Below are positions 31,453 to 41,290 of a stretch of 56,715 nucleotides of DNA, in pieces (the first letter of the stretch is position 1; each line of letters opens with the position of its first letter). This DNA is from Rhizobiales bacterium CCH10-E5 (lineage in GTDB: Bacteria > Pseudomonadota > Alphaproteobacteria > Rhizobiales > Beijerinckiaceae). Where the stretch lies: contig LSIG01000026.1 in NCBI GenBank assembly GCA_001556125.1, positions 1 to 56,715 on the forward strand, written 5' to 3'. Under the pieces are notes generated by a model that saw nothing but the letters and a program-made list of their open reading frames with translations, was not told where the DNA came from and searched no databases. A program made the position numbers and the translations under genes.

Positions 31453-31483
31453 GCGATGCGGTTAAGAGAGGTTAACCATCGCG
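31453..31483. promoter_or_regulatory. Imperfect dyad in divergent promoter region
   Basis: GCGATGCGGTTAA (31453-31465) and GGTTAACCATCGC (31470-31482) form an imperfect inverted repeat between the transglycosylase and SemiSWEET starts. It is in the right place for a shared operator; no regulator is indicated. Confidence 0.35.
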
Positions 31484-31542
31484 CCGGCAGCGCAAGGCGG
31501 CGAATCCCGCTATGAGGGCGCGAGCCCCCGCCGGAACCCGCC

Positions 31543-31803
31543 ATGTCGCCCCAATCGATCGAACTCCTTGGCTTCGCCGCCGCCGCCCTCACCAGCCTGT
31601 GCTGGCTGCCCCAGGCCTGGCGCACCATCCGCACCCGCGACACAAGGGCGATCTCGCTCTGGACGCAGTCGCTCTTCGCGGCCGGGACCGCGCTCTGGCT
31701 GACCTACGGCCTGCATATCGGCTCCTGGCCGGTCGTCGCCGCCAACGCTCTGACACTGTGCCTCGTGCTGCTCATCCTCTCGATGAAGCTTCGCTTCGGC
31801 TGA
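31543..31803 (+). CDS. SemiSWEET-family small transporter
   Basis: 86 residues forming one triple-helix bundle: LGFAAAALTSLCWLPQAW, ISLWTQSLFAAGTALWLTYG and WPVVAANALTLCLVLLILSM. The Pro23-Gln24 motif in CWLPQAWRTIRTRDTRAIS identifies a SemiSWEET/PQ-loop half-transporter that works as a dimer and moves sugars. Substrate specificity cannot be read from the sequence. It starts a small plus-strand group with a DUF486 gene (67 bases on) and a methyltransferase gene. Confidence 0.9.
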   Translation: MSPQSIELLGFAAAALTSLCWLPQAWRTIRTRDTRAISLWTQSLFAAGTALWLTYGLHIGSWPVVAANALTLCLVLLILSMKLRFG

Positions 31804-31870
31804 ACTGACACGACCGCTGGAACAGACCGGACCGCCGGGCGTTCCCGGCCTCGCCACAGGATCGAGTTCG

Positions 31871-32227
31871 ATGCCCTCCGTCACCGCCGCGCATATCCTG
31901 CCGATCGCCATGCTGGTCGGCTCCAACGTCTTCATGACCTTCGCCTGGTATGGCCATCTCAGCTACAAGAGCACGGCCATCTGGCTCGCCATCCTCGCGA
32001 GCTGGATGATCGCGCTGCCGGAATACATGCTGGCGGTGCCGGCCAACCGCATCGGCTCCGCCGTCTATTCGACCGCCGAGCTCAAGACGATGCAGGAGGT
32101 CATTACCCTGACCGTCTTCGCCGGCTTCTCGGTATTCTGGCTCAAGGAGAGCCTGACTTGGAACCACGCCATCGGTTTCGCGCTGATCGCCGCCGGCGCC
32201 TTCTTCATCTTCCACGCCAAGGGCTGA
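31871..32227 (+). CDS. DMT-superfamily DUF486 membrane protein
   Basis: 118 residues with four helices. Family-typical parts are ILPIAMLVGSNVFMTFAWYG, AILASWMIALPEYMLAVPAN, LKTMQEVITLTVFAGFSVFW and IGFALIAAGAFFIFHAKG. DUF486 proteins are small members of the drug/metabolite transporter superfamily, of unknown substrate. It lies 67 bases after the SemiSWEET gene and 55 before the methyltransferase gene on the same strand. Confidence 0.92.
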   Translation: MPSVTAAHILPIAMLVGSNVFMTFAWYGHLSYKSTAIWLAILASWMIALPEYMLAVPANRIGSAVYSTAELKTMQEVITLTVFAGFSVFWLKESLTWNHAIGFALIAAGAFFIFHAKG

Positions 32228-32282
32228 GCGGCGCCCGCTTCGGCGGGGTGACAGGCCGCTGCCGCATCGTCACAGTGGCACG

Positions 32283-33059
32283 ATGGATCAGCTCGCCAGA
32301 CCCGCCCTCCCCTTCTCCGGCCACGACGCGGTCGAGGCCTATCTCTCCGACGGCTATGATCGCGTTATCGGCATGTCCTCGCGCTTCGCCGCGGCGATCT
32401 CCGCGCGGCTGCTGCGCCTGCAGACCGAGGAAGGCCTGAAGGGCCCGATCGCCGAGGTCGGCGCCTTCGAGGGCCGCTTCTTCATCGCGCTCGCCCATGC
32501 GCTCGAGGAGGGCGAGATCGCCCTGGCGCTGGACATCTTCTCCTGGCCCGACCCTGGCGTCGAGCAGCGCTTCGAGGCGAATTGTGCCCGGCATGGGATC
32601 GGCCCGGAGCGCCGCCGCACCATCAAGGGCGATGCCGGCGCGATGGCGCCTGCAGATCTCCTTGCACAGGCCGGCGGCGTGCCCTTGCGCTTCATCCATA
32701 TCGATGGCGAGCATTCCCGCGTCGCGCTCGGCCGCGATCTCGCACTCGCAACTGCCTGCCTCGCCGAAGGCGGGCTGATCGTCCTCGACGACATGCTGCA
32801 CCCCGGCTACCCGACGCTGATGGTCGCCGTGCAGGCCTATCTCGAGGCCCATCCCGACATCGTACCGCTCTGCATCATCGACCGCGAGACGATCGTCGGC
32901 GCGACCAAATTCGTGCTCTGCCAGCGCATCTGGTTCGAGCGCTACCAGACCCGCCTGCTCGAGATCTTCAAGGACTTCGTCTGGCCGCTCGGCGCCGATT
33001 TCGAGCCGCATTGGTGCCTGGTGCTGTCGCAGGACACGCGGCTGGCAGAGATCGTGTGA
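32283..33059 (+). CDS. Class I SAM-dependent methyltransferase-like protein
   Basis: 258 residues of the Methyltransf_24 type: IAEVGAFEGRFFIALAHALE is the SAM-loop region, LALDIFSWPDPGVEQRFE follows, LRFIHIDGEHSRVALGRDLA and GGLIVLDDMLHPGYPTLMVA complete the core. The acidic and histidine pairs (HIDGEH, LDD) suggest a metal-assisted O-methyltransferase or a glycan/lipid methyltransferase. The C-terminal part (RIWFERYQTRLLEIFKDFV) is helical. The substrate is unknown. It converges on the Gfo/Idh gene with a 13-base gap. Confidence 0.82.
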   Translation: MDQLARPALPFSGHDAVEAYLSDGYDRVIGMSSRFAAAISARLLRLQTEEGLKGPIAEVGAFEGRFFIALAHALEEGEIALALDIFSWPDPGVEQRFEANCARHGIGPERRRTIKGDAGAMAPADLLAQAGGVPLRFIHIDGEHSRVALGRDLALATACLAEGGLIVLDDMLHPGYPTLMVAVQAYLEAHPDIVPLCIIDRETIVGATKFVLCQRIWFERYQTRLLEIFKDFVWPLGADFEPHWCLVLSQDTRLAEIV

Positions 33060-33072
33060 CGGCGGGCTCTCA

Positions 33073-34062
33073 TCACCCCGCGGCTCTCAGACCATCAGCG
33101 AGAATTCCCTCGACGATCTCCTGAACGTTCAGGGCGTCCGTCAGCGTCGCGAGATGATGGGCTTCCCCGCGGGTAAGCCTGACCACCCCTTCGATCTGGC
33201 GCCGGAGCGCGATCGGTCGCGCCTCCAGCTGCGACAGGGCGTCGGCCGCCCTCTCCCAAGTGCCGTCGGGCCGGCGGCGTTCGGCGATCGACCAGTCGCA
33301 GAGACGCACCGCCCCCCGATCGCCTTCCAGCATCCAGATGTTGTGGTCGTCTTTCGGCGTGGTGCCGACGCCGCCCGTGAGGGCGACCGGCATGTCACCG
33401 GCCATCAGCCTCGCCTCGATCGAGCGCTCCGATCGGCCCGCCTCGGGGAAGGCCGCGCTCGCGCTCAGCCCATGCAGAGGGCCGTAGAGTCGCCGGCTCA
33501 GGAACAGGAAATGCGACACGACCTCCCGGGTGAAACCGCCCTGTTGCCGCCCGTCCAGCCAGGCGGCGGCATCGGCTTGCCAGGAGCGAGGCCAGGTCGC
33601 GAAGGCGACCTCGATGGTGATGCGCGAGGCGGTCCCGACGGCGCCCTGCGCGATCCAGTCCATCAAGGTTGCGACGGCCAGCGAGGAGGCGAAGGGAAAG
33701 TTGACGGCGCCCCTGTCTCCCGCCTCTGCCACGAAGGCGCGCGCATCCTCGACATCGACCGCCAGCGGCTTCTCGCAGAAGACGCTCTTTCCGGCGGCGA
33801 TGGCGGCGCGGGCGTGGCCGAGATGGGACGCGGGCGGCGAGGCAATGTAGACGCAGTCGCTGGCGGCGATGACCGCTGCGGCATCGGCCAGCCGCGGAAT
33901 CTGCGGGAAGGTCGCCGCCATCCGTGCCACCGCCGAAGGCGCCGGATCCCAGACGCCGCTTACCGTCACCAGCGCAGGCGACTGGTCGAGGATGGCGCCG
34001 AGCAGTCGCTCGCCCATGATGCCCGCGCCGATGATCCCGATCGAGAGAGTGCCGTCCTGCAT
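33073..34062 (-). CDS. Gfo/Idh/MocA-family oxidoreductase
   Basis: 329 residues. The N-terminal Rossmann fold has IGIIGAGIMGERLLGAIL (about 8-25) and CVYIASPPASHLGHARAAI, and the family signature Glu-Lys-Pro occurs in SVFCEKPLAVDVEDARAF. The C-terminal alpha/beta domain (about 130-325) would bind the substrate, usually a sugar, inositol or related polyol. A clear second catalytic His or Lys-x3-His is hard to place; SHFLFLSRRLYGPLHGL is the likely region. Its neighbour on the same strand is a PQQ-type sugar dehydrogenase, which hints at sugar oxidation but does not prove it. Confidence 0.87.
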   Translation of the reverse strand: MQDGTLSIGIIGAGIMGERLLGAILDQSPALVTVSGVWDPAPSAVARMAATFPQIPRLADAAAVIAASDCVYIASPPASHLGHARAAIAAGKSVFCEKPLAVDVEDARAFVAEAGDRGAVNFPFASSLAVATLMDWIAQGAVGTASRITIEVAFATWPRSWQADAAAWLDGRQQGGFTREVVSHFLFLSRRLYGPLHGLSASAAFPEAGRSERSIEARLMAGDMPVALTGGVGTTPKDDHNIWMLEGDRGAVRLCDWSIAERRRPDGTWERAADALSQLEARPIALRRQIEGVVRLTRGEAHHLATLTDALNVQEIVEGILADGLRAAG

Positions 34063-34167
34063 CGCCTGAGCTTTCCCAACCTTGAGCCGGGAAGCGCGGT
34101 AACAGGAATCGGAGCGTCACACGAGCCTCTCGGCGACGGCGAACGACAGGCCCCCAGCCCTCCGACC

Positions 34168-35301
34168 CTATTTCGCCGGCCTGACCCGCAGCAGCTTGCC
34201 GTCGGGTGCGTCGCTCAGCAGGTAGAGGAAACCGTCCGGACCCTGCCGGACGTCGCGAATGCGTTCGCCGAGCCCTTCGAGCAGCCGCTCCTGCCCGGTC
34301 ACCGCTTCGCCTTGCGTCGAGAGCCTCACCAGCATCTGGCCCGCGAGCGCGCCCACGAAGAGCGAGTTCGTCCAGGCCGGCCAGACCGCGCCGGTGTAGA
34401 AGGCCGCACCCGACGGCGCGATCGACGGGTCCCAGTAGAACAGCGGCGGTTCCATGCCGGCCTTGCTCGTGCCCTCGCCGATCTTGGCGCCGGAATAGTC
34501 GATACCGAAGGTGACGACCGGCCAGCCGTAGTTGCGCCCGGCCTTCGGCGTGTTCACCTCGTCGCCGCCGCGCGCGCCGTGCTCGGCGGTCCAGAGCTGG
34601 CCGCTCTGCGGATGGAGAGCCGCAGCCTGCACATTGCGATGACCGATCGACCAGATCTCCGGCTGCCAGCCCTCGATCTTCGGGTTGTCGGCGGGTGCAC
34701 CACCCTCGGGCCGGATCCGCATGATCTTGCCGATATGATTGGCCGGATTCTGCGCCTGGTCGCGCTGACCATAGCGGTCGCCGACCGTGACGAAGAGCGC
34801 TCCCGTCTGGTCGAAGACCAGCCGAGAACCGAAATGCATGTTGCTGGCGATCGTCGGCATTTGCTGGAAGATCACCTTGGTGCCTTCCAGCGCCGTGCCG
34901 CGCTCGTTGAGGCGGGCGCGGGCGACGCTGGTCCCGGTGCCCCCAGAGCGCGGCTCCGCGAAGGAGAGATAGATCGTCCGGTTCTGCGCAAAGCCGGGAT
35001 CGGGAACCACGTCGAGCAGCCCGCCCTGCCCGCGCCCTGCGACGTTCGGCACCCCGGTAATCGGCGCAGAGAGTTTGCCATCCGTCCCCACTAGCCGCAG
35101 GCGCCCGGGCCGTTCCGTCACCAGCATCCGACCGTCCGGCAGGAAGGCGAGCCCCCAGGGATGCTCCAGTCCTCCCGCCACCGTCTCGACGACGAGGTCG
35201 CCCGCGCTCGATGGATAGCGCTGCTGCGCGGCGGCGTCCCGCGACGCCGGCCAGGCGGCGATCGTCAGAGTCACGGTGGCGATCCAGGCAGCGCTGCGCA
35301 T
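34168..35301 (-). CDS. PQQ-dependent aldose sugar dehydrogenase-like protein
   Basis: 377 residues: a signal peptide (RSAAWIATVTLTIAAWPASR region, cleavage near AAAQ), then a six-bladed beta-propeller of the soluble glucose dehydrogenase/YliI family. Typical parts are LEHPWGLAFLPDGRMLVTER (first blade), GGLLDVVPDPGFAQNRTIYL, HFGSRLVFDQTGALFVTVGD, WSIGHRNVQAAALHPQSGQL, EHGARGGDEVN and RIRDVRQGPDGFLYLLSD. Family members oxidise aldoses in the periplasm with PQQ and calcium. I start at the ATG ending at 35301 with AAGGAG six bases before it; an ATG 21 bases upstream is weaker. Confidence 0.93.
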   Translation of the reverse strand: MRSAAWIATVTLTIAAWPASRDAAAQQRYPSSAGDLVVETVAGGLEHPWGLAFLPDGRMLVTERPGRLRLVGTDGKLSAPITGVPNVAGRGQGGLLDVVPDPGFAQNRTIYLSFAEPRSGGTGTSVARARLNERGTALEGTKVIFQQMPTIASNMHFGSRLVFDQTGALFVTVGDRYGQRDQAQNPANHIGKIMRIRPEGGAPADNPKIEGWQPEIWSIGHRNVQAAALHPQSGQLWTAEHGARGGDEVNTPKAGRNYGWPVVTFGIDYSGAKIGEGTSKAGMEPPLFYWDPSIAPSGAAFYTGAVWPAWTNSLFVGALAGQMLVRLSTQGEAVTGQERLLEGLGERIRDVRQGPDGFLYLLSDAPDGKLLRVRPAK

Positions 35302-35369
35302 CGTCGTCTCCTTGCTGATCATGGGACAGGAATAACCGCTCGGCCTGCGCCGCGGTTTCCCCTGCGACA

Positions 35370-35966
35370 TCAAGGCGCCGGCAGGCGCCCGACCGTCACG
35401 ACCGCGCCGCTCGCGTCGCGCTTCAGCACGACCATCTCGCCAGACGCGGGGAAGACCCCTGTCAGGGCCGTGATGTTGACCTGATGCGTGACCATCAGCA
35501 CCAGCCCGGCATCGGCCGGAAGCGCGGCGAGACGCTGGCGCAGCGCGGCGGTGGCCGCCTCGCGCTCGCCGGGGCGCCCAAAGAAGGAGTTCAGCGCGGT
35601 TGGCTCGTCTTCGATCGGACCGAGCGCCATCAGGGCGGCCGTGTCGCGCGCGCGGCACCACTGGCTGGTCAGCACCAGCGACACGGGGATCGCGCGGCGG
35701 CGGAATTCCTCCCCGAGGCGCCTCGCCTGTTCGCGCCCGCGCTCGCCCAGATTGCGCTGCGTCGCGCAGTCGCCGATGCGGAAGCCGGCCGGATCGCCGG
35801 TCCCGGGCGCGTCGGCATGGCGCATCAGCGCGACATGGCCGGGCTTCGCGAGCAGCGCCCAGACCCGCTCGCGATCGACCTCGATGGCGGAGGCCGCGCC
35901 GGGCCGGAAGGCCGGCAACAGCAGCAGAGCGAGAACGAAGCGTCTTCCGAACCCTGCCGCCGCCAT
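35370..35966 (-). CDS. Exported histidine phosphatase superfamily protein
   Basis: 198 residues with a signal peptide (AAAGFGRRFVLALLLLPAFR) and a branch-1 histidine phosphatase domain. VALMRHADAPG provides the phospho-accepting His, LTSQWCRARDTAALMALGP the second Arg region, and LVLMVTHQVNITALTG the late catalytic His. Arg-His-Ala replaces the commoner Arg-His-Gly, which occurs in SixA-type members. A periplasmic phosphatase is likely; the substrate is unknown. It follows the TctC gene by 20 bases and precedes the sugar dehydrogenase gene. Confidence 0.88.
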   Translation of the reverse strand: MAAAGFGRRFVLALLLLPAFRPGAASAIEVDRERVWALLAKPGHVALMRHADAPGTGDPAGFRIGDCATQRNLGERGREQARRLGEEFRRRAIPVSLVLTSQWCRARDTAALMALGPIEDEPTALNSFFGRPGEREAATAALRQRLAALPADAGLVLMVTHQVNITALTGVFPASGEMVVLKRDASGAVVTVGRLPAP

Positions 35967-35986
35967 GCCGGCTCCTTCGCCTCAGG

Positions 35987-36961
35987 CTACTCCGGCTTCA
36001 CACCGGCCGCCTTGATGATGTTTTCCCAGGTCGCGATTTCCTGCTGGTGATACGGCCGGAAAGCCGCGGGGTCACGTAACCTCATCGTGAAGCCGAGCTT
36101 GAGGATCGCCTCGCTGACGGTCGGCTTGGCGAGCGATGCGAGGATCGCCTTCGACAGGGTCTCCTGGATCGACGCGGGCACGGCTGCCGGCGCGAAGAAG
36201 GCCGCCCAGGAATCGGCGTCGGCATCGGTAACGCCCTGCTCGCGCAGGGTCGGAATGTCCTTGGCGCGCGGATTGCGCTCCGGGCTCGCCAGCGCCAGCG
36301 CCCGCAACGTGCCGGCATTGATCTGCTCCAGCACACTCGGGAGCGTCGAATTGGCAATGTCGATACGCCCGCCGACGATCTCCTGCACCAGCGGCGCCGC
36401 GCCCCGGAAAGGCACATGCGTCATTTTGATGCCGGTGCGCGCCATGAACAGCTCCATGGCGAGATGCGAGCCCGAACCGACGCCGGTCGAGCCGTAATTG
36501 AGCTTGCCCGGATCGGCCTTGGCGAGCGCGATCAGTTCCTTGATGGTCTTGGCCGGGAGATCGTTGCGCACCACGAAGGCGTGCTCGAAGGCGCCGACAC
36601 CGGCCAGCGGCGCGAAATCCTTGACCGCGTCGTAGCCCGGCTCCTTCAGCAGGAACATGTTGTTGCCATGCGTCTGGTTGTTGCCGAAGACGATGGTATG
36701 GCCGTCGGGATCGGCCTTGGCCACGGCCCGCGTGCCGACCGCGCCCGAGGCGCCGGCGCGGTTGTCGACGACGACGTTCTGGCCGATCGAGGTCGACAGG
36801 TCCTGCGCGACAAAGCGCGCGATCGCATCCGTTGGGCCGCCCGCCGGATAGGGCACGACGAGCGTGATCGGCTTGGTCGGGAAGCTCTGTGCCCGCAGGA
36901 CGGACGGAGCGAGGACGGCGCCGGCCATCAGGCCGAGCGTGGAACGGCGGGTCAACGACAT
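35987..36961 (-). CDS. Tripartite tricarboxylate transporter substrate-binding protein (TctC/Bug family)
   Basis: 324 residues. The N-terminus SLTRRSTLGLMAGAVLAPSV is a twin-arginine-type signal ending near LRAQ. The mature part has the Bug-family start FPTKPITLVVPYPAGGPTDA, VVVDNRAGASGAVGTRAVAK, NYGSTGVGSGSHLAMELFMA and VPFRGAAPLVQEIVGGRIDI. These periplasmic proteins capture carboxylates for TctA/TctB permeases. No permease genes lie nearby, so this is an orphan binding protein, common in this order. GGGAGGAAG stands upstream of the chosen ATG. Confidence 0.93.
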   Translation of the reverse strand: MSLTRRSTLGLMAGAVLAPSVLRAQSFPTKPITLVVPYPAGGPTDAIARFVAQDLSTSIGQNVVVDNRAGASGAVGTRAVAKADPDGHTIVFGNNQTHGNNMFLLKEPGYDAVKDFAPLAGVGAFEHAFVVRNDLPAKTIKELIALAKADPGKLNYGSTGVGSGSHLAMELFMARTGIKMTHVPFRGAAPLVQEIVGGRIDIANSTLPSVLEQINAGTLRALALASPERNPRAKDIPTLREQGVTDADADSWAAFFAPAAVPASIQETLSKAILASLAKPTVSEAILKLGFTMRLRDPAAFRPYHQQEIATWENIIKAAGVKPE

Positions 36962-37064
36962 GAACTTCCTCCCGGAGCGGCCCGATTGCGACAGGCTTGG
37001 CCGCAGCATTAGAGCATTCGCAGCCGGAGGGAAATGGCCCCGCCGGCCCAAAGCCGCCGCGAAA

Positions 37065-37577
37065 TCAAGGGCCTAAGCGCGGCTCAGCTGCGGCGAATCC
37101 CGCCCGCTTCAGCCGTTGGATGGCGAGGTCGAGCGCCTGCAGGAAGGCGGAGCGGTCGCGCGCCGAAAACGGCTTCGGCCCGCCGGTGGCGGTACCCATC
37201 GCGCGCAGATCCTCCATCATGTCGCGCGTCGCCAGCGCCATGCCGATCGAGGCTTCGGTAAAGGGCTTGCCCGTCGGGCCGATGACCTCGGCACCGGCCT
37301 TGATGCAGCGATCCGCGAGCGGAATGTCCGAGGTGATGACGATCGCGCCGCGGGCGACGCGCTCGGCGATCCAGTCATCGGCCGCATCGAACCCGCCCGA
37401 GACGACGATACGCTCGATCCAGGGCTCGCGCGGCAGCATCATGAAGCTGTTGGCCACGACATAGACATGCAGCCGGTGCCGGCCGGCGACCTTGAAGACC
37501 TCGTCCTTCACCGGGCAGGCGTCGGCGTCGACATAGATCGCGATTGGCGCGGGCTTCCTGGGTGCAACGGGTTCCAT
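37065..37577 (-). CDS. YaiI/YqxD family protein (DUF188)
   Basis: 170 residues of the UPF0178/DUF188 family. It has the N-terminal [20 protein letters not shown] with clustered Asp residues, [32 protein letters not shown] and the C-terminal [18 protein letters not shown]. The acidic pattern is that of a PIN-like nuclease fold ([19 protein letters not shown]), so a metal-dependent RNase is possible but unproven. It is divergent from the small-gene group at 37713. The frame continues upstream without conserved sequence. Confidence 0.92.
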   Translation of the reverse strand: MEPVAPRKPAPIAIYVDADACPVKDEVFKVAGRHRLHVYVVANSFMMLPREPWIERIVVSGGFDAADDWIAERVARGAIVITSDIPLADRCIKAGAEVIGPTGKPFTEASIGMALATRDMMEDLRAMGTATGGPKPFSARDRSAFLQALDLAIQRLKRAGFAAAEPRLGP

Positions 37578-37712
37578 CGCCGGGAGCCATGACAGGCCCG
37601 CCCACCCGGGGCAACCCTTCCGGTTTACGGGCGCTTTATGCCTGCGCACGCTCTTCCGCATCGCGCGCTTATGCGGATGGGACCTACACCGGTCGCCTCT
37701 CAGGAGGTGACC

Positions 37713-37922
37713 ATGACCATCCCGTTTCCCGCTTCGCAGACCCGCCGGCAGCAGCGCATCCGCGCGGTCTATGGCGCGCTTGCGACGCCGCGCCGCGCCG
37801 CGTCGCCGCGACGTGCCGGCATCGCGCGCCGCTTCCTGCTGGCCGAATGGACAGCGCTCGTCCTCTTCGCCGGGATCGCCGCCGGCATCATCGCCCTGCG
37901 CGCCTGGACCGCGGTGGGCTGA
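37713..37922 (+). CDS. Small single-pass membrane protein
   Basis: 69 residues from an ATG with the very strong CAGGAGGTG seven bases before it. The first 40 residues are Arg-rich ([20 protein letters not shown]), and one transmembrane helix follows ([20 protein letters not shown]), with a short tail, probably in the periplasm by the positive-inside rule. I do not recognise a family. It is the first of four small same-strand frames; the next starts 12 bases after its stop. Confidence 0.7.
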   Translation: MTIPFPASQTRRQQRIRAVYGALATPRRAASPRRAGIARRFLLAEWTALVLFAGIAAGIIALRAWTAVG

Positions 37923-37933
37923 GGAGCGTGACG

Positions 37934-38167
37934 ATGGGCCGGTCCCGTTCCCTCCAGCCGCCGCACAGCGACGCCAGCCACCTCTTCCTCGTCGGTCGTT
38001 CCCGAGCCGGCTTCTGGGTCGCCCGCGATCTCGAAGGTGTCTCGGAAGGCATCTTTCGCGACAGGAAGGACGCCATGCGCTTCGCGCTCTTCGAGGGCGG
38101 CCATGCCAATGCGGTGATGCTCTCGCCCCACCCGGTCGAGCCGAGCTTCGGCCGGGGCACCCGCTGA
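37934..38167 (+). CDS. Small hypothetical protein
   Basis: 77 residues from an ATG with GAGGAG seven bases upstream. The core [40 protein letters not shown] is a compact beta-beta-alpha pattern. Such short proteins are frequent in rhizobial relatives and carry no assigned function. It follows the small membrane protein by 12 bases and is probably in the same transcript. Confidence 0.65.
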   Translation: MGRSRSLQPPHSDASHLFLVGRSRAGFWVARDLEGVSEGIFRDRKDAMRFALFEGGHANAVMLSPHPVEPSFGRGTR

Positions 38168-38403
38168 GCGGTGATGCAGGGGCCGATAAAAGCGCCCGCC
38201 GGCTGGCGCGCGACCTCGCCGAAATCCACAGCGTCGCGGCCGGTGCCCTGCTCGACCAATTCCGCGAGGTCGGCATCACCGACCCGGCCGACATCGCGCG
38301 GCGGCTGAACCGGCGTGGCTTTCCCTGCTTCGGCCGCCCCCGCTGGACCGCCGGCGCGGTGCGGGCGCTGGAGCGCCGCCGTGCCCGCGGCGCTGCCGAA
38401 TGA
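38164..38403 (+). CDS. Possible small DNA-binding protein with a recombinase-like helix-turn-helix
   Basis: An open frame to 38403 encodes [20 protein letters not shown] and [20 protein letters not shown] with [18 protein letters not shown]. The latter resembles the helix-turn-helix of the serine-recombinase domain (residues that read x-x-LN-x-RG-x-x-P-x-x-x-x-W-x-x-x-x-V). No ATG or well-placed GTG is visible; the CTG at 38164 overlaps the stop of the previous gene and is the earliest reasonable start. It may be a relic or a frame that depends on coupling. I assign no function. Confidence 0.4.
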   Translation: MSGDAGADKSARRLARDLAEIHSVAAGALLDQFREVGITDPADIARRLNRRGFPCFGRPRWTAGAVRALERRRARGAAE

Positions 38404-38629
38404 CGCGCCCGCCAGAAACAGCGTGCGCCCGACGGCGGTCTGGCCTAGGATCGGGGCCTGCTTCGACATGACGAGCCCCGGACCCTGCCGGGCCGGCCGC
38501 GGCAGGCGAAAGCCGCCCGCATGATCGAACCTCGCTTCAGCGTCCATCGCGATCCAGGCCAGGCCTGACTCGAACCCGAGATCCACCGGGGGCGCGATCC
38601 CGCGCCCTCAGACCCAAGGGAGACCGACC

Positions 38630-38761
38630 ATGGCAAAAGGCGAACAGCGCGGAAACCGCGAAGCCAAGAAGCCGAAGCAGGACAAGCCGAAGGTGACGGC
38701 GGCGGCGCCCTCGACCTTCGCGGCAGCCGTCGCGCGCGCTGCGGGGCCGAAGAAGAAATGA
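38630..38761 (+). CDS. Small basic 43-residue protein
   Basis: An ATG at 38630 with AGGGAGA about eight bases upstream encodes 43 residues. The first half is Lys-rich (NREAKKPKQDKPKV), the second is FAAAVARAAGPKKK. The TGA overlaps the next ATG (ATGA at 38758-38761), a sign of real translation and coupling. Very short proteins of this composition are frequent and poorly annotated in Hyphomicrobiales. The function is unknown; nucleic-acid binding is possible from the charge. Confidence 0.6.
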   Translation: MAKGEQRGNREAKKPKQDKPKVTAAAPSTFAAAVARAAGPKKK

Positions 38762-38988
38762 TCCGCTTCCGGACCATCGACCCGGCCGAGCAGGCCAGGG
38801 CGGACGAAAAGGCCGCTGCGGCCAAGCCGGCCATTGCCGCCCCCGCACAGACCGAGCCGGTCGAAGACGGGCAGCAATCGCCGGAAGATGAGGCGACCGA
38901 CCCCGCGGCCCCCAAGGCCAAGGGCCTCGCCCGCAAGACGCCGCTGCGCGCCAGGAAGCCGGACACCTCCGGGCTGTTCCGGGACTGA
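38758..38988 (+). CDS. Small hypothetical protein, translationally coupled
   Basis: 76 residues from the ATG that overlaps the stop of the 43-residue gene. It starts MIRFRTIDPAEQARADEKAA, has an acidic, proline-rich middle, and ends LARKTPLRARKPDTSGLFRD, a low-complexity and probably disordered protein. I do not recognise it. It converges on the transglutaminase gene 51 bases away. Confidence 0.6.
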   Translation: MIRFRTIDPAEQARADEKAAAAKPAIAAPAQTEPVEDGQQSPEDEATDPAAPKAKGLARKTPLRARKPDTSGLFRD

Positions 38989-39039
38989 GAGCACGGCAGA
39001 CCGAGACGGCGCGGCCCGAGCGGGCGCGCCGCCATTGGC

Positions 39040-39852
39040 TCACACCTCGACCACCTCGTCGGTCCAGACTTTGAAGCCGGTCAGCGTGTTCGGCCCGAAG
39101 GTGGTGGCGATGGCGACATCGGCCGCATCGCGGCCGCGCGCGATCAGCACGCGCCCGATCCGCGGGACATTGTTGCGCGGGTCGAACATCTGCCAGCCGC
39201 CCTCGAGATAGGCTTCGAAGGATGCTGCGAAATCACCCGGCGACCAGGGCGGCGGCGTGCCGACATCGCCGAGATAACAGGTGCAGTAGCGCGCCGGGAT
39301 GTTCATCGCCCGGCAGAACGCGATGGCGAGATGGGCGTAGTCGCGGCAGACGCCCCGCCCTTCCGCATAGGCGTCCGAAGCCGAGCGCGTCACGCTCGCG
39401 TCGTTGTAGTTGAAGGCGATGCGCTGGTTGACGAAGTCGCAGATCGCCTGGACGCGCGGCGCCCCCGGCGGTGTCGTGCCGAACAGCTCCCAGGCGAGAT
39501 CGAGCAGCCGGTCTGAATCGCAGAAGCGGCTCGCCAGCAGGAAGACGATCGCCTCTTCCGGCAGATCCTCGACCGGCACCTGCCCGGCGCTGCGATCATG
39601 CGCCTCGGGCAGACCGCTGTCGGAAATGACAGCATCCGCCGTGATCCGCATCCTGCCCTGCGGAGCGACCAGCCGCGTGCACCAGTTGCCGAAGCCGTCC
39701 CGATAGGCCCTGACCGGCACGGACGGCCTGATGCGCATGTAATCAGGCGTTTCGAGATCCGAGAACCGGCTGAAATGCACGTTCAGCATCAGGATCAGCG
39801 GGGTCGGCTGGGGAAAATCGTAGTCGAGCTCGTAGCCGATCCTGAGTTTCAC
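39040..39852 (-). CDS. Transglutaminase-like protein lacking the usual catalytic histidine
   Basis: 270 residues. An N-terminal beta domain (about 1-110; LRIGYELDYDFPQPTPLILM) is followed by a transglutaminase-like core with Cys169 in YAEGRGVCRDYAHLAIAFCR and Asp224 in WQMFDPRNNVPRIGRVLIAR. In active members an Asp-Phe-His-Ala-Trp segment supplies the histidine; here it reads DFAASFEAYL, with Ala209 in the place of His. The cysteine and aspartate are kept. It may be inactive, use another base, or serve as a binding or structural protein. It is divergent from the aminotransferase gene with 228 bases between. Confidence 0.85.
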   Translation of the reverse strand: MKLRIGYELDYDFPQPTPLILMLNVHFSRFSDLETPDYMRIRPSVPVRAYRDGFGNWCTRLVAPQGRMRITADAVISDSGLPEAHDRSAGQVPVEDLPEEAIVFLLASRFCDSDRLLDLAWELFGTTPPGAPRVQAICDFVNQRIAFNYNDASVTRSASDAYAEGRGVCRDYAHLAIAFCRAMNIPARYCTCYLGDVGTPPPWSPGDFAASFEAYLEGGWQMFDPRNNVPRIGRVLIARGRDAADVAIATTFGPNTLTGFKVWTDEVVEV

Positions 39853-39957
39853 GGAACCGCCTTCCGCGCGCCGCTGGCACGCTGGTGATGAGTGGCCCCC
39901 GGCCGCCTTCCATCAGCATGCACCTTTCGCGCCCTTACCGATACGGCTGAACGGTAG

Positions 39958-41283
<1,326 letters not shown>

Positions 41284-41290
41284 GCGACGC

